Made by a program: the position numbers and the translations under genes
Notes under the pieces: model-generated
The model's database searches: none
The model's input: only the letters and a program-made list of their open reading frames with translations
Told to the model about the DNA's origin: nothing
DNA from: a virus
IMG/VR virus record: IMGVR_UViG_3300017739_000010
Location: 1 to 59,530 of that record
DNA: 59,530 nt
Direction: 5' to 3' (one strand)
Shown here: positions 44,903-52,797 of the stretch, piece by piece
Layout: every line of letters starts with the position of its first letter
Position numbering within the stretch: position 1 is the stretch's first letter

Positions 44903-45574
44903 TTGAATTTAGTAACAGTCGACTTCTCTCTTAATTCCCCTGGTATTTGTATTTGGACTTCCAACACAAATGAATATCACTTTGTCTCATATCTTAAAGC
45001 TGGTACAGGTACAAAAGCAGAACAAAAACGTCAAGAAGAAATTTCAACATTCTCAGACGTAACTTTATTCCATCAACCAGATTGGAAAACAAAATTTGGT
45101 GATTACTCCAAGAACGAATTTGCAAAAATTAAGAGATATAGAGAGATGGCTTCAGATCTCATATCTGAAATAGTTAATATAGTAGGTACAACAAAAGATT
45201 ATTATATTGCTTTCGAAGGTTCGTCTTACGGATCTAAGATGGGAACAAACAACATTATTGATATGGCAGCAGGAGCTGCAATCTTAAAAAATCAAATGAT
45301 GGAATTGCTTTGCGTCGAAGAAATTCTAACGGTCGCTCCAACTACAATTAAGAAACATGCAGGAAAAGGGAATATGAATAAAGCCGCTCTTTGGACTGCC
45401 TTCTTAAACAATGTTTGTGAATCTCCTTTGTTAGCTAACAGTCCTCTATATAAGTATTGTGTTTCTGAAATTGGTGAGGTGAAAAAAGTTCCGAAACCTT
45501 TCGATGACCTAGTTGATGCATGGTTTCTTAATCATTACCTCTACACTCAACTCGAGGGAAATTTGCCAGACTGA
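44903..45574 (+). CDS. RuvC-like Holliday-junction resolvase
   Basis: A 223-residue RNase H-fold nuclease. D7 in VTVDFSLNSPGI, E105 in AFEGSSYGSK, and D201/D202/D205 in FDDLVDAWF match the RuvC catalytic acids; VAPTTIKKHAGKGNMNKAAL is the RuvC motif that precedes the last acids. It would cut recombination intermediates before packaging, a job done in T4 by endonuclease VII. The ATG is missing: I choose TTG at 44903, one base after the upstream stop, because it leaves a short start before the first strand. GTG at 44876 would overlap upstream by 26 bases. Confidence 0.82.
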   Translation: MNLVTVDFSLNSPGICIWTSNTNEYHFVSYLKAGTGTKAEQKRQEEISTFSDVTLFHQPDWKTKFGDYSKNEFAKIKRYREMASDLISEIVNIVGTTKDYYIAFEGSSYGSKMGTNNIIDMAAGAAILKNQMMELLCVEEILTVAPTTIKKHAGKGNMNKAALWTAFLNNVCESPLLANSPLYKYCVSEIGEVKKVPKPFDDLVDAWFLNHYLYTQLEGNLPD

Positions 45575-45704
45575 CCAAATCTCTGCTTTCAAGCCTCTTC
45601 TGGCTAGTCTCTGCTTCCGGAACTACTCTTCCCCTGAGGTTAAATACATAACTTATATGCTAGTTCCCAGAAAAGGTTTCAAAAAACTTCAGTAAATCTC
45701 AAAT
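45575..45704. other. Convergent intergenic region
   Basis: 130 bases between the resolvase stop and the stop of the minus-strand zinc protein. A + frame is open across part of it but has no homology I recognise, and no clear hairpin with a T-run was found. Confidence 0.5.
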
Positions 45705-45863
45705 TTAACTCTGATGAGCTAACATTAGGCTAATCCTAGTAGGGATAACGACCTTAGCATTACAGCTATCACAGCACTTTCCTTTGTTGACAACAGGAGC
45801 AGGATTATTGCCGTACTGACCCTTGATTAATTTGCCACAAATAACACACTTAAAATCTTTCAT
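45705..45863 (-). CDS. Small zinc-ribbon-like protein
   Basis: A 52-residue protein, starting MKDFKCVICGKLI. C-x-x-C at residues 6-9 and a later C-C-x-x-C, with YGNNPAPV between, form a probable zinc site. I recognise this short CxxCG...GNNPAP...CCDxCN form from many phages of Gram-positives and Bacteroidetes, function unknown. The frame is open further upstream, but the ATG at 45863 lies one base after the stop of the upstream minus-strand gene, which fixes the start. Expressed from the 70-bp element at 46164-46233. Confidence 0.7.
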   Translation of the reverse strand: MKDFKCVICGKLIKGQYGNNPAPVVNKGKCCDSCNAKVVIPTRISLMLAHQS

Positions 45864-45864
45864 A

Positions 45865-46164
45865 TTAGCAGTATGAGTTAATTTTGTCCATTTCTTCTTT
45901 CCAATGTTTTGCAACATTTTTAGAAAATTGCTCTTCAGGGTGATTAAATGCATACCAAAGGTCTTGGATGTTAATTGGACCGGCTCCACCGATCTCGTTA
46001 TCAATCCACTCACAGAACGTGTAGAGCGAGTCTGACTCATTAATGTATAAACTTTCATAGATATAGTCAAAACCATCTAGAAAGCTTCCAGTGGTCTTAG
46101 CCCCCATTAAAAGGAGGTCTTTATTTTTTTCTGATAAATTTAACTTTGTATTCATAATTTCCAT
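45865..46164 (-). CDS. Hypothetical protein, first in second minus-strand pair
   Basis: A 99-residue acidic protein (MEIMNTKLNLSEKNKD onward; ATG at 46155 is an alternative). Sequence is helical with aromatic residues; a segment DLWYAFNHPEEQFSKNVAKHWKEEM ends it. It directly follows the second copy of the 70-bp promoter-like element, as the gene at 14959 follows the first, so the two units are probably co-regulated. No family recognised. Confidence 0.65.
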   Translation of the reverse strand: MEIMNTKLNLSEKNKDLLLMGAKTTGSFLDGFDYIYESLYINESDSLYTFCEWIDNEIGGAGPINIQDLWYAFNHPEEQFSKNVAKHWKEEMDKINSYC

Positions 46165-46233
46165 TTGTTTTTAATTACAGTACTAATATACGAAAAATAT
46201 CTGACATAAAAAAATCTAGAGGCAACTATTTTG
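46164..46233 (-). promoter_or_regulatory. Minus-strand promoter-like element, copy 2 of 2
   Basis: 66/70 identical to 14968-15037 and in the same position before a minus-strand start. A second TGGCAA at 46241 again lies just upstream on the minus strand, making a repeated TTGCCA/TTGCC pair. The rest of the two loci, including the genes, is unrelated. Confidence 0.75.
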
Positions 46234-46297
46234 CAAAAAATGGCAACTTTTTACAAAAAAGATATTAACATATTATGCAGAAACAAATTAAAAAAGA

Positions 46298-46308
46298 GAT
46301 ATATAATA
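46298..46308 (+). promoter_or_regulatory. Putative late promoter
   Basis: GATATATAATA, identical to three other gaps, 27 bases before the ATG at 46336. It lies inside the longer version of the next open frame, which argues for the shorter gene start. Confidence 0.55.
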
Positions 46309-46335
46309 TGTATAATAAACAAAAAGTACAGTGAT

Positions 46336-46530
46336 ATGTTGATAACAGCGGATTACTTTCGTCTCAGCGAAATCCTAAATAAAATGGTGGCAGCGAACCA
46401 GATCACGACTATAGAGCGTGAGGAGTTACTCCACAAATCAGGGCTGATTAAGCTAGAGGACGGCAGATGGAAGGAAACACCCACAGACCCAAGGTCTGGG
46501 ATCTCTCCAGCTATTTTGACATTAGACTGA
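46336..46530 (+). CDS. Small hypothetical protein
   Basis: A 64-residue protein (MLITADYFRLSEILNKMVAANQITTIEREELLHKSGLI onward). The first 40 residues could form two helices like a small DNA-binding fold, but this is not diagnostic. The frame is open up to an ATG at 46231, but that start lies in the minus-strand promoter element and before the putative late promoter; ATG 46336 is preferred. Confidence 0.5.
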   Translation: MLITADYFRLSEILNKMVAANQITTIEREELLHKSGLIKLEDGRWKETPTDPRSGISPAILTLD

Positions 46531-46616
46531 AACTATTGATTATTGTACAACTATAAGGTAACGAAAGGACATTAAAGTAATTTCAAGTATTAAACAATTA
46601 AACAATTTTAAAAGTT

Positions 46617-47534
46617 ATGAGTGATTCATTTGACATTTTTAATTTAGGCGTGGAAGATGTGGAGACACACCAGCCTGAAAGAACTTCAACAAACGAAGTT
46701 TACAAACCAACTGCCGATGACGGCAAAGACGGAACGTACAAAGCATTAATTAGATTTGTACCTAACCCTGAGAATCCGAGAAAATCTCTGATTCAAAAAT
46801 ACGTACACTGGTTAACTAATTCCAGTGGTGACGGAAAACTAGTTGATTCCCCTCAAACTATTGGAGAACACTGCCCTATTGCAGATGTATTCTGGAAGTT
46901 GAGAAAATCAGACTCTGCTGTAGACAGAAAGGCTTCTGAAAAGCTAAAAAGACGTCAACAGTATTATTCTCTAATTAAGATCGTTAAAGATCCGCAAAAT
47001 CCAGAAATGGAAGGAACTTACAAAGTATTCAAATTTGGATATAAGATTAAAGAGAAAATTGACTCTGAATTAAAGCCAGACTTTGGTGAACCAACACAAG
47101 TATTCGACCTTTTCGAAGGCAAGAACTTCGAGCTTGTAATTACAAGACAAGGAGAATATAACAACTACGACAAATCTAAATTCTCTTCTAATAAATCTGC
47201 TATAATGATGGGCGATGCTCCAGCAGAAAGAACGAAAGAGACTATGGGTCTAATCAAGGAAGAACTTGAGAACTCACCATCTCTAGCACAATATGATTAC
47301 AAGCAATGGGACGAAGATACCAGAGCTTTCGTAAACAATGTATTGAGAATGTACCTTAATCCAGGTGATGACATTGCAGCAGTAACTTCTGCTCCAAAAG
47401 CAGCACCAGCTCCAGTAGCAAAGAAGGAAACTTCTACTGCAACTGCTACAGCTCCGGCGGCAGCAGCTACAACTGAGAGTAAGGTAACTACAGATGATGA
47501 TTTAGATTCCTTCTTAGATGACCTCAACATCTAA
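46617..47534 (+). CDS. 32: Single-stranded DNA-binding protein, gp32-like
   Basis: A 305-residue protein with the order of T4 gp32 (301 residues): basic N-terminus, core with YKALIRFVPNP...SLIQKYVHWL, KRRQQYYSLIKIVKDPQNPEMEGTYKVFKFGYKI, DLFEGKNFELVITRQGEYNNYDKSKF, then a flexible Ala/Pro/Thr linker and an acidic tail DDDLDSFLDDLNI (293-305) that contacts partner proteins. It lacks the four zinc ligands of T4 gp32 (only HCP remains near residue 85). It coats ssDNA in replication and recombination. Its 3' end overlaps the primase gene by 17 bases, coupling the two. Confidence 0.92.
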   Translation: MSDSFDIFNLGVEDVETHQPERTSTNEVYKPTADDGKDGTYKALIRFVPNPENPRKSLIQKYVHWLTNSSGDGKLVDSPQTIGEHCPIADVFWKLRKSDSAVDRKASEKLKRRQQYYSLIKIVKDPQNPEMEGTYKVFKFGYKIKEKIDSELKPDFGEPTQVFDLFEGKNFELVITRQGEYNNYDKSKFSSNKSAIMMGDAPAERTKETMGLIKEELENSPSLAQYDYKQWDEDTRAFVNNVLRMYLNPGDDIAAVTSAPKAAPAPVAKKETSTATATAPAAAATTESKVTTDDDLDSFLDDLNI

Positions 47535-48597
47535 AAGTATACAACTAACTGAAGAGCTTAAGAGTAGAATAAAAGTTGCACTAAAACAAGTTTGTGTAGA
47601 ACATCATACTACTCCTAACAAGCAATTGCTTAAAGACATGCCAGGGCGAATAACCCTGGCGTGTCCTTATTGCGGTGACTCACATACAGATGACACAAAG
47701 AAACGTGGCAATCTATATTGGGACACTCTTCAGTATCATTGTTACAATTGTTCTCACCACACTAATCTTCATACGTTCTTAAAAGACCATGAAGTTAGAA
47801 TGCCTAATTCAGGCGACTCATTTACGATTATTGACTATATTAAAGAGAACAAACAAAGTGTTAGTCAAGAACAAGTATTACAGAATGCAAGTCTTAAAAG
47901 CGTCCAAGACTTAGCTTTGACAGTAGATGAATTTAAAACTATATTTGGCGCACAAGAAATTACACCAGGCGACTGGATTTGGTTTCAACTTAAAGATAGG
48001 TTGTTACATAAAAAAGTAGATGACTTTCTTTTCTCCCCTAAAGGCAATAGGCTTTGGATTTTAAACAAGGGAATGGAAGGTAAAATTATCGGCGCACAAT
48101 CCAGACGAATGAAAGGCTATGGGTCTAGGTATCTCACCTATGACTTGCCTAAATTATATGAAGAATGGAAGAAGCCATTAGAGTTAGCACCAGAAGAAAT
48201 GACAAAACTGGCAAAGGCTTCTACTCTATTCGGTATCATGCAAGTAAACTTTCAACAACCAGTAACTATGTTCGAAGGTCCAATTGATGCCAAGTTTATG
48301 CATAACTCTATTGCCCTAGCAACTGCAGGTAGATCGACAGAAGAATTTGACGAAATGGCGACGGTCAGATATATGTTCGATAATGATGCAACAGGTAAAA
48401 AGAAAATGATTGAGAAGCTTAAGAAGGGCAGGCCAGTATTTATGTGGTCTAAATTTCTAGATGATTTTAAGCTAGATACATATAATATCAAAGATCTAAA
48501 CGATTTGATGAAAGTATGTTACAAGCAGAAATCTGATGCTTGGAAACAAATAGAAAATTATTTCACATCAAGCGATTTAGACTTATGGTACGTATAG
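47518..48597 (+). CDS. 61: DNA primase, gp61-like
   Basis: A 359-residue primase. An N-terminal zinc ribbon has C49-P-Y-C52 and C75-Y-N-C78. A TOPRIM catalytic domain has E253-G-P-I-D257 and D288-N-D290 for metal binding. It makes RNA primers for lagging-strand synthesis together with a DnaB-type helicase, which is not in the window. Starts 17 bases within the SSB gene. The small gene after it overlaps by 13 bases. Order SSB-primase-UvsY-UvsW groups replication and recombination. Confidence 0.9.
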   Translation: MTSTSKSIQLTEELKSRIKVALKQVCVEHHTTPNKQLLKDMPGRITLACPYCGDSHTDDTKKRGNLYWDTLQYHCYNCSHHTNLHTFLKDHEVRMPNSGDSFTIIDYIKENKQSVSQEQVLQNASLKSVQDLALTVDEFKTIFGAQEITPGDWIWFQLKDRLLHKKVDDFLFSPKGNRLWILNKGMEGKIIGAQSRRMKGYGSRYLTYDLPKLYEEWKKPLELAPEEMTKLAKASTLFGIMQVNFQQPVTMFEGPIDAKFMHNSIALATAGRSTEEFDEMATVRYMFDNDATGKKKMIEKLKKGRPVFMWSKFLDDFKLDTYNIKDLNDLMKVCYKQKSDAWKQIENYFTSSDLDLWYV

Positions 48598-48794
48598 AAG
48601 AAATGGAAGATACATTAGAGGATTTTTTTAAGGACAGCGACCGCTTCAAGAAGATGCGTATGTTAATTGATTTTGAGATGCCAGAATTTAAGACTGATAA
48701 TCCCGATATGAAATTTAGCAAACCTAAACTTAAGAAGGGCCAGAAAGCTGCAAAGTTTATCAAGCCAGACAGGAACAAAAAGTCGCTATTTTAA
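48585..48794 (+). CDS. Small basic protein in replication cluster
   Basis: A 69-residue protein from ATG 48585 (MVRIEEMEDTLEDFF), overlapping the primase stop by 13 bases; ATG 48603 is an alternative. The first half is acidic and helical, the second very basic (KPKLKKGQKAAKFIKPDRNKKS). It could be a nucleic-acid-binding accessory of the primase or of UvsY. No family recognised. Confidence 0.6.
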   Translation: MVRIEEMEDTLEDFFKDSDRFKKMRMLIDFEMPEFKTDNPDMKFSKPKLKKGQKAAKFIKPDRNKKSLF

Positions 48795-48805
48795 TATAAA
48801 GATAA

Positions 48806-49228
48806 ATGAGTAACGAAAAGATATTATCACTAGATCAAAAATTAAGTGCACAGAGAAACGAATGGTCAGCAACTATTAGAAGTCTAGCACAAAGTCTGCG
48901 TAATCTAAATACAATGGAGGTTACTATTGCAGATGTGTTATCTTCTAGGCAAACACTCGTAGACCAAATGGCATACATAAATGTCAAAATTAAACAGCAA
49001 AAGAAAACTATTGCTGCTAGATATAGAGAAGCATATATTAGGTACTATAATTATGATTACAAACTAGGTGAAAAACAGAAAGAGAAATTCTTAGAGAACG
49101 ACTTAGCAGATGACAATATGATTTTGTCACATTTAGAAAATCAAATGGATTGGCTAAGAGACTCTGTAAAAACATTAGATAATATGGGCTTTGCTATTAG
49201 AAATAGATTAGCTCTAAAAGATCTATAA
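48806..49228 (+). CDS. uvsY: Recombination mediator UvsY-like
   Basis: A 140-residue helical protein, matching the length of T4 UvsY (137). The end, SVKTLDNMGFAIRNRLALKDL, parallels the UvsY ending with LDAIKSRGFAIKHI. The middle (AARYREAYIRYYNYDYKLG, then an acidic helix) fits the UvsY pattern of an RxDYY-type segment. UvsY loads the UvsX recombinase on gp32-covered ssDNA. It is next to the UvsW gene, as in T4, and close to the SSB gene. Call based on the C-terminal motif, length and neighbours. Confidence 0.7.
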   Translation: MSNEKILSLDQKLSAQRNEWSATIRSLAQSLRNLNTMEVTIADVLSSRQTLVDQMAYINVKIKQQKKTIAARYREAYIRYYNYDYKLGEKQKEKFLENDLADDNMILSHLENQMDWLRDSVKTLDNMGFAIRNRLALKDL

Positions 49229-49233
49229 AATCA

Positions 49234-50742
49234 GTGGAATTAACGTTAACAGATAACAAGCAGTTTTTGCGTGTAGACGAGGCGTCTGAAATGGAAGTTG
49301 AACAGCTCAACATTACATTAAATAGACGTATTGAATCTTGGAGATTTCATCCCCTGGTTAAAAAGGGTTTATGGGATGGTTATATCTCATATATCAAAGA
49401 TGACAAATGGATTCCATCTGGTTTATGGCGAGAGGTGATGAATATGTGTAAGCAGTATAAATACGAGCTTAAACTAAATGGCATTACAAGACTGTTTGAT
49501 ACTAATATAAAAGCTGCGGATTTTGAAGAGTGGGCATTGGATTTCTTTGACGGCTCAGAGATACAACCTAGAGACTATCAAATAGAAGCAGCATATAATA
49601 TACTTAAATTTAGAAATTGTCTAAGTGAGTTGGCTACATCTGCTGGTAAAACTCTTATCTCATTTATGGTAATATCATACCTATTAGAAAAACAAAAGGC
49701 AGGTAGAATATTATTTATTGTACCTAATGTTTCACTTGTTGTTCAGGGTTCAGAAGATTTCCAAGACTATAATTGGAGAAACCAAGCCAACATAAAAGTA
49801 CAACAGATTTATTCTGGTCAAAAAATTAGACCAGGTAGAAATGTAGTAATTGGTACATATCAATCCCTAGTTAAAAAAGATAAAGAGTATTTCCAGCAAT
49901 TTGATGCTGTACTTATTGATGAAACTCATAAGGCTAAATCTCAATCTATTAAAACTATTCTACAAAAATGTACAGCAGCTAATTATAGGTTTGGACTTTC
50001 AGGTACAATTCCAAAATCCGGCAGTCTAGATAGACTAACACTAATGGCTTATACAGGTCCTGTAATTACAGAGGTAAGTGCTAATTATTTACAAGGAGAG
50101 GGTTTTATTGCAGGGTGTAAGGTAAAGGTAATAAAAATGGACTATGCTGCTGAGAGTACAAAGAATGCTTTTAGAGAAATGTCTCAAAACAGATATGAGA
50201 GTAAAGACGTATATAAATTTGAAAGCAATTATGTTATACAGTCGCCAGGCCGTTTGGCTTTCATTTGCAACATTATATCCAGAGTTAAGGGTAATTCCCT
50301 GGTCTTATTCCATCGTATTGAACATGGCAAGAAGATATACGAGAAGCTTAGACAAGAGTCTGAGAAAAACGTTTACTATGTAGATGGTAATACAGATAAA
50401 GATATTAGAGAAGAGTATAAAAAGAAAATGGAAGCAGGTGTAGAAGTTGTGATTGTAGCATCTTATGGAACATTCTCAACGGGTATTTCCATTAATAAAA
50501 TCCACAATATTTTCTTTACAGAATCCTTTAAATCTGAGGTGATTATTAGACAGTCTATTGGTAGAGGATTAAGAAAGCACAAGTCTAAAACAGATGTAAA
50601 TATCATTGATTTTGTAGATGACTTGTCTTCTCCAGATTGGGATAACTACTTAATTAGACATTCTAAAGCCAGGCAAAAGATCTATAGAGAACAGAAGTTC
50701 CCTTATGAGATAAAAAATGTCACATTTGACGGTGATATATAA
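49234..50742 (+). CDS. uvsW: Recombination helicase UvsW
   Basis: A 502-residue superfamily 2 helicase/ATPase, the size of T4 UvsW (503). N-terminal domain (1-108) includes KKGLWDGYISYI; Walker A is A134-T-S-A-G-K-T140, with the serine-alanine variant seen in UvsW; DETH at 229-232; SGT at 256-258; motif VI QSIGRGLRKH. UvsW unwinds branched DNA and R-loops and moves replication from origin to recombination mode. The start is GTG 49234, 5 bases after the UvsY stop. A late-promoter-like motif overlaps its stop codon. Confidence 0.92.
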   Translation: MELTLTDNKQFLRVDEASEMEVEQLNITLNRRIESWRFHPLVKKGLWDGYISYIKDDKWIPSGLWREVMNMCKQYKYELKLNGITRLFDTNIKAADFEEWALDFFDGSEIQPRDYQIEAAYNILKFRNCLSELATSAGKTLISFMVISYLLEKQKAGRILFIVPNVSLVVQGSEDFQDYNWRNQANIKVQQIYSGQKIRPGRNVVIGTYQSLVKKDKEYFQQFDAVLIDETHKAKSQSIKTILQKCTAANYRFGLSGTIPKSGSLDRLTLMAYTGPVITEVSANYLQGEGFIAGCKVKVIKMDYAAESTKNAFREMSQNRYESKDVYKFESNYVIQSPGRLAFICNIISRVKGNSLVLFHRIEHGKKIYEKLRQESEKNVYYVDGNTDKDIREEYKKKMEAGVEVVIVASYGTFSTGISINKIHNIFFTESFKSEVIIRQSIGRGLRKHKSKTDVNIIDFVDDLSSPDWDNYLIRHSKARQKIYREQKFPYEIKNVTFDGDI

Positions 50743-50744
50743 TA
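50734..50744 (+). promoter_or_regulatory. Putative late promoter
   Basis: GATATATAATA overlapping the UvsW stop, 30 bases before the first gene of the tagged-protein block. One of four identical copies. Confidence 0.6.
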
Positions 50745-50774
50745 CAATACTAATAAAATAAAACTATTCTAAAG

Positions 50775-52778
50775 ATGGGTTCATTAAAATTACAATCTTT
50801 TGAAGAGTTTGCTAATGCTAGCGTTAAAGCTGCAAAGGTAAAACTTGAAGAAGAACAATCAGCTGCAAGAAATGAAGCAGCATATAAATTCAAATCATTA
50901 TTAGCCGAATTCGGTGTAACTTCTATAAAAGACCTAAACGAAGAAGACAGAAATTCTTTCTACAGAAAATTAGGTGCTTCAGAGATTAGCGAGTCAATTG
51001 CTATTATTGAAGAAGGTACAAGATCTCAAATCGGTATTATTAACAAGAGAGGAAAAATAGAGTCAGTGTATATGCACTACGATGGTTATCCAGACAACAT
51101 GTTACCAACAATTAAGAAAGGTTACATGAATTCTGGAACAGTTAAGTTCTTACTTAAGAAAGGTGGTGGTTCTGGTTTAGAAGTAGATCCTAGTAAGATT
51201 AATTTTTACGGAGATAAAACTACAATGAAAGGCGACATCAAAGATATTGACAAATATTTATATGATGCTGCAGATAAAGCAGGCGCAGAATATGTCTACC
51301 TATACGACGAGAAGTCTAAAAAGTGGATGATGGCAGATACTTATGACATGCCAAGAGAATTAAAGCCAGCTTTCGAACATCTTATTATTAACGAAAAATT
51401 CGTACCATCTAAAGGTAATCTAAGAGATGCTAAAAAGGTTGCTAAAACTTTAGAGGGTATTATGATTGAAGGTTCAGCTCTAACTGGAGATGAAACTACA
51501 CATTTAGGTGCAATCAAGTATTTACTTATGAATGCGCTAGAAGACGCTAACTTCCATTCTTACATTGAACCCGTGGGAAAATCGTTAGGCGGCAAGATTA
51601 GAACAGTCATGATTAAAGTAGATAATCTAGGAGGTATGGAACTTCCAGTAGGTGCTAAGACAATCAAAAGATTCTTAGATGATAACTATGTAAAATTATC
51701 TAGCGCAGCTGGATGGTCAGGCATTGGTATCGTTGAGGGTATTGCACTTTATTTAGATGGATGGGGATTAAGCAAACACGCTCAGAAAATCGTAGATGCT
51801 TTCAACTTAATTTACCAAAACGAAGCAGTAGTTACTGAGGGTAACGCATTCTTTGCAGCAAGATCTAAAGCAATGGAAGAAGGTGCTGAAGAATTTGAAT
51901 TCAACGGTAAGAAATTTCCAGTAACAGAAGGCATGAACGACAAGGGAGAAGCAGACATCGATTTTGATGGTGGTGCTAAAGACCTAAAAATGATTAAGAA
52001 GAAATTCAAGGTTGATGCAGAAGAGTATAATCCAGGTATGGTAATGTTAAAAGGTAAGAAAAAAGATATTTTGGCTTATTTACGTTCTGATTTCTATGGA
52101 ATGGATGAGGATGATATTGAAGAATTATACCCTGATTTATATGAAGACTCAGAAATTGAAGTCGAAATGAAAGCAGTCGTATCTGAAGGAGATATTGCTA
52201 AAGTTTCTAAGAAAGAAATTATGTTCCACTTAGATGCTTTTCAAAAAGGAGACATTGAAGCTGAAGATTTAAGACAAGCTATGGAAGAAATTCTAGGAGA
52301 AGGAAATGCATTCGGTGCTGCAAGAGCAGAGGCTATCGCTAAAGGTGATGATAAATTCAAGGTTGGCGATGAAGAATATGATGTAGAAGGTGTAGACGCA
52401 GATGATAAAGAGAACGCAGAAGAATATGCCGAAGAAGAAGGTATTGAAGTTAAAGAGGAAGAAACTACTAACGAAGAGGAAGTAGAAGAAACTGAAGAAG
52501 TTGCTGAAGAAACTACTAACGAAGAGGAAGTAGAAGAAACTGAAGAAGTTGCTGAAGAAGAAGCAAATGAAGAGGAAGAAGTTGCTGAAGAAGTAACTAA
52601 CGAGGCTGAAGTAAAATCAGACGAAGACTTTAAAGAATATGCTTTCGCAGTTTTAGGAAAAGCTTTCGGTGATAAATTCGACGAAGAAAAAGCTCAAGAA
52701 GTAGTAGACGGTTTATTAGACAAACACGGCGATGACTATGGTGCAGCAGTTGGCGCATTACAATCATCACTAGGATAA
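50775..52778 (+). CDS. Large tagged protein with EGNAF repeats and acidic tail, possible capsid core protein
   Basis: A 667-residue protein. The start LQSFEEF and L-E-E (24-26) fits the capsid-targeting pattern. After a globular N-terminal half, two repeats with core EGNAFxAARxxAxxxGxxxFxxxGxxxxV begin near residues 354 and 508; each begins directly after a V-T-E or L-G-E, as if placed after a cleavage site. Such EGNAF units are frequent in marine phage proteins. Residues about 555-620 are almost only Glu, Thr, Val and Ala from a tandem repeat. The end (DFKEYAFAVLGKAFGDKFDE...YGAAVGALQSSLG) is helical. I infer a prohead core or internal protein. Confidence 0.6.
   Translation: MGSLKLQSFEEFANASVKAAKVKLEEEQSAARNEAAYKFKSLLAEFGVTSIKDLNEEDRNSFYRKLGASEISESIAIIEEGTRSQIGIINKRGKIESVYMHYDGYPDNMLPTIKKGYMNSGTVKFLLKKGGGSGLEVDPSKINFYGDKTTMKGDIKDIDKYLYDAADKAGAEYVYLYDEKSKKWMMADTYDMPRELKPAFEHLIINEKFVPSKGNLRDAKKVAKTLEGIMIEGSALTGDETTHLGAIKYLLMNALEDANFHSYIEPVGKSLGGKIRTVMIKVDNLGGMELPVGAKTIKRFLDDNYVKLSSAAGWSGIGIVEGIALYLDGWGLSKHAQKIVDAFNLIYQNEAVVTEGNAFFAARSKAMEEGAEEFEFNGKKFPVTEGMNDKGEADIDFDGGAKDLKMIKKKFKVDAEEYNPGMVMLKGKKKDILAYLRSDFYGMDEDDIEELYPDLYEDSEIEVEMKAVVSEGDIAKVSKKEIMFHLDAFQKGDIEAEDLRQAMEEILGEGNAFGAARAEAIAKGDDKFKVGDEEYDVEGVDADDKENAEEYAEEEGIEVKEEETTNEEEVEETEEVAEETTNEEEVEETEEVAEEEANEEEEVAEEVTNEAEVKSDEDFKEYAFAVLGKAFGDKFDEEKAQEVVDGLLDKHGDDYGAAVGALQSSLG
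52461..52556 (+). repeat. 48-bp tandem coding repeat
   Basis: Two 48-base units (52461-52508 and 52509-52556) with a degraded third copy, encoding the 16-residue acidic unit ETTNEEEVEETEEVAE. Copy number may vary by slippage. Confidence 0.85.
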
Positions 52779-52797
52779 AAACAGTTTAAAACTTCTC

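Noticed and set aside
45513-45695. Short + strand frame after the resolvase (60 codons)
   Set aside because: Mostly overlaps the resolvase gene in another frame; no recognised motif. A frameshifted resolvase tail cannot be excluded but has no support.
45864-46076. Longer N-terminus for the minus-strand zinc protein
   Set aside because: It would overlap the upstream minus-strand gene almost entirely and reads as Ser/Thr/Arg-rich shadow sequence; the ATG at 45863 follows that gene's stop.
46231-46335. Longer N-terminus for the small gene at 46.3 kb
   Set aside because: It would start within the minus-strand promoter element and cover the putative late promoter; ATG 46336 fits better.
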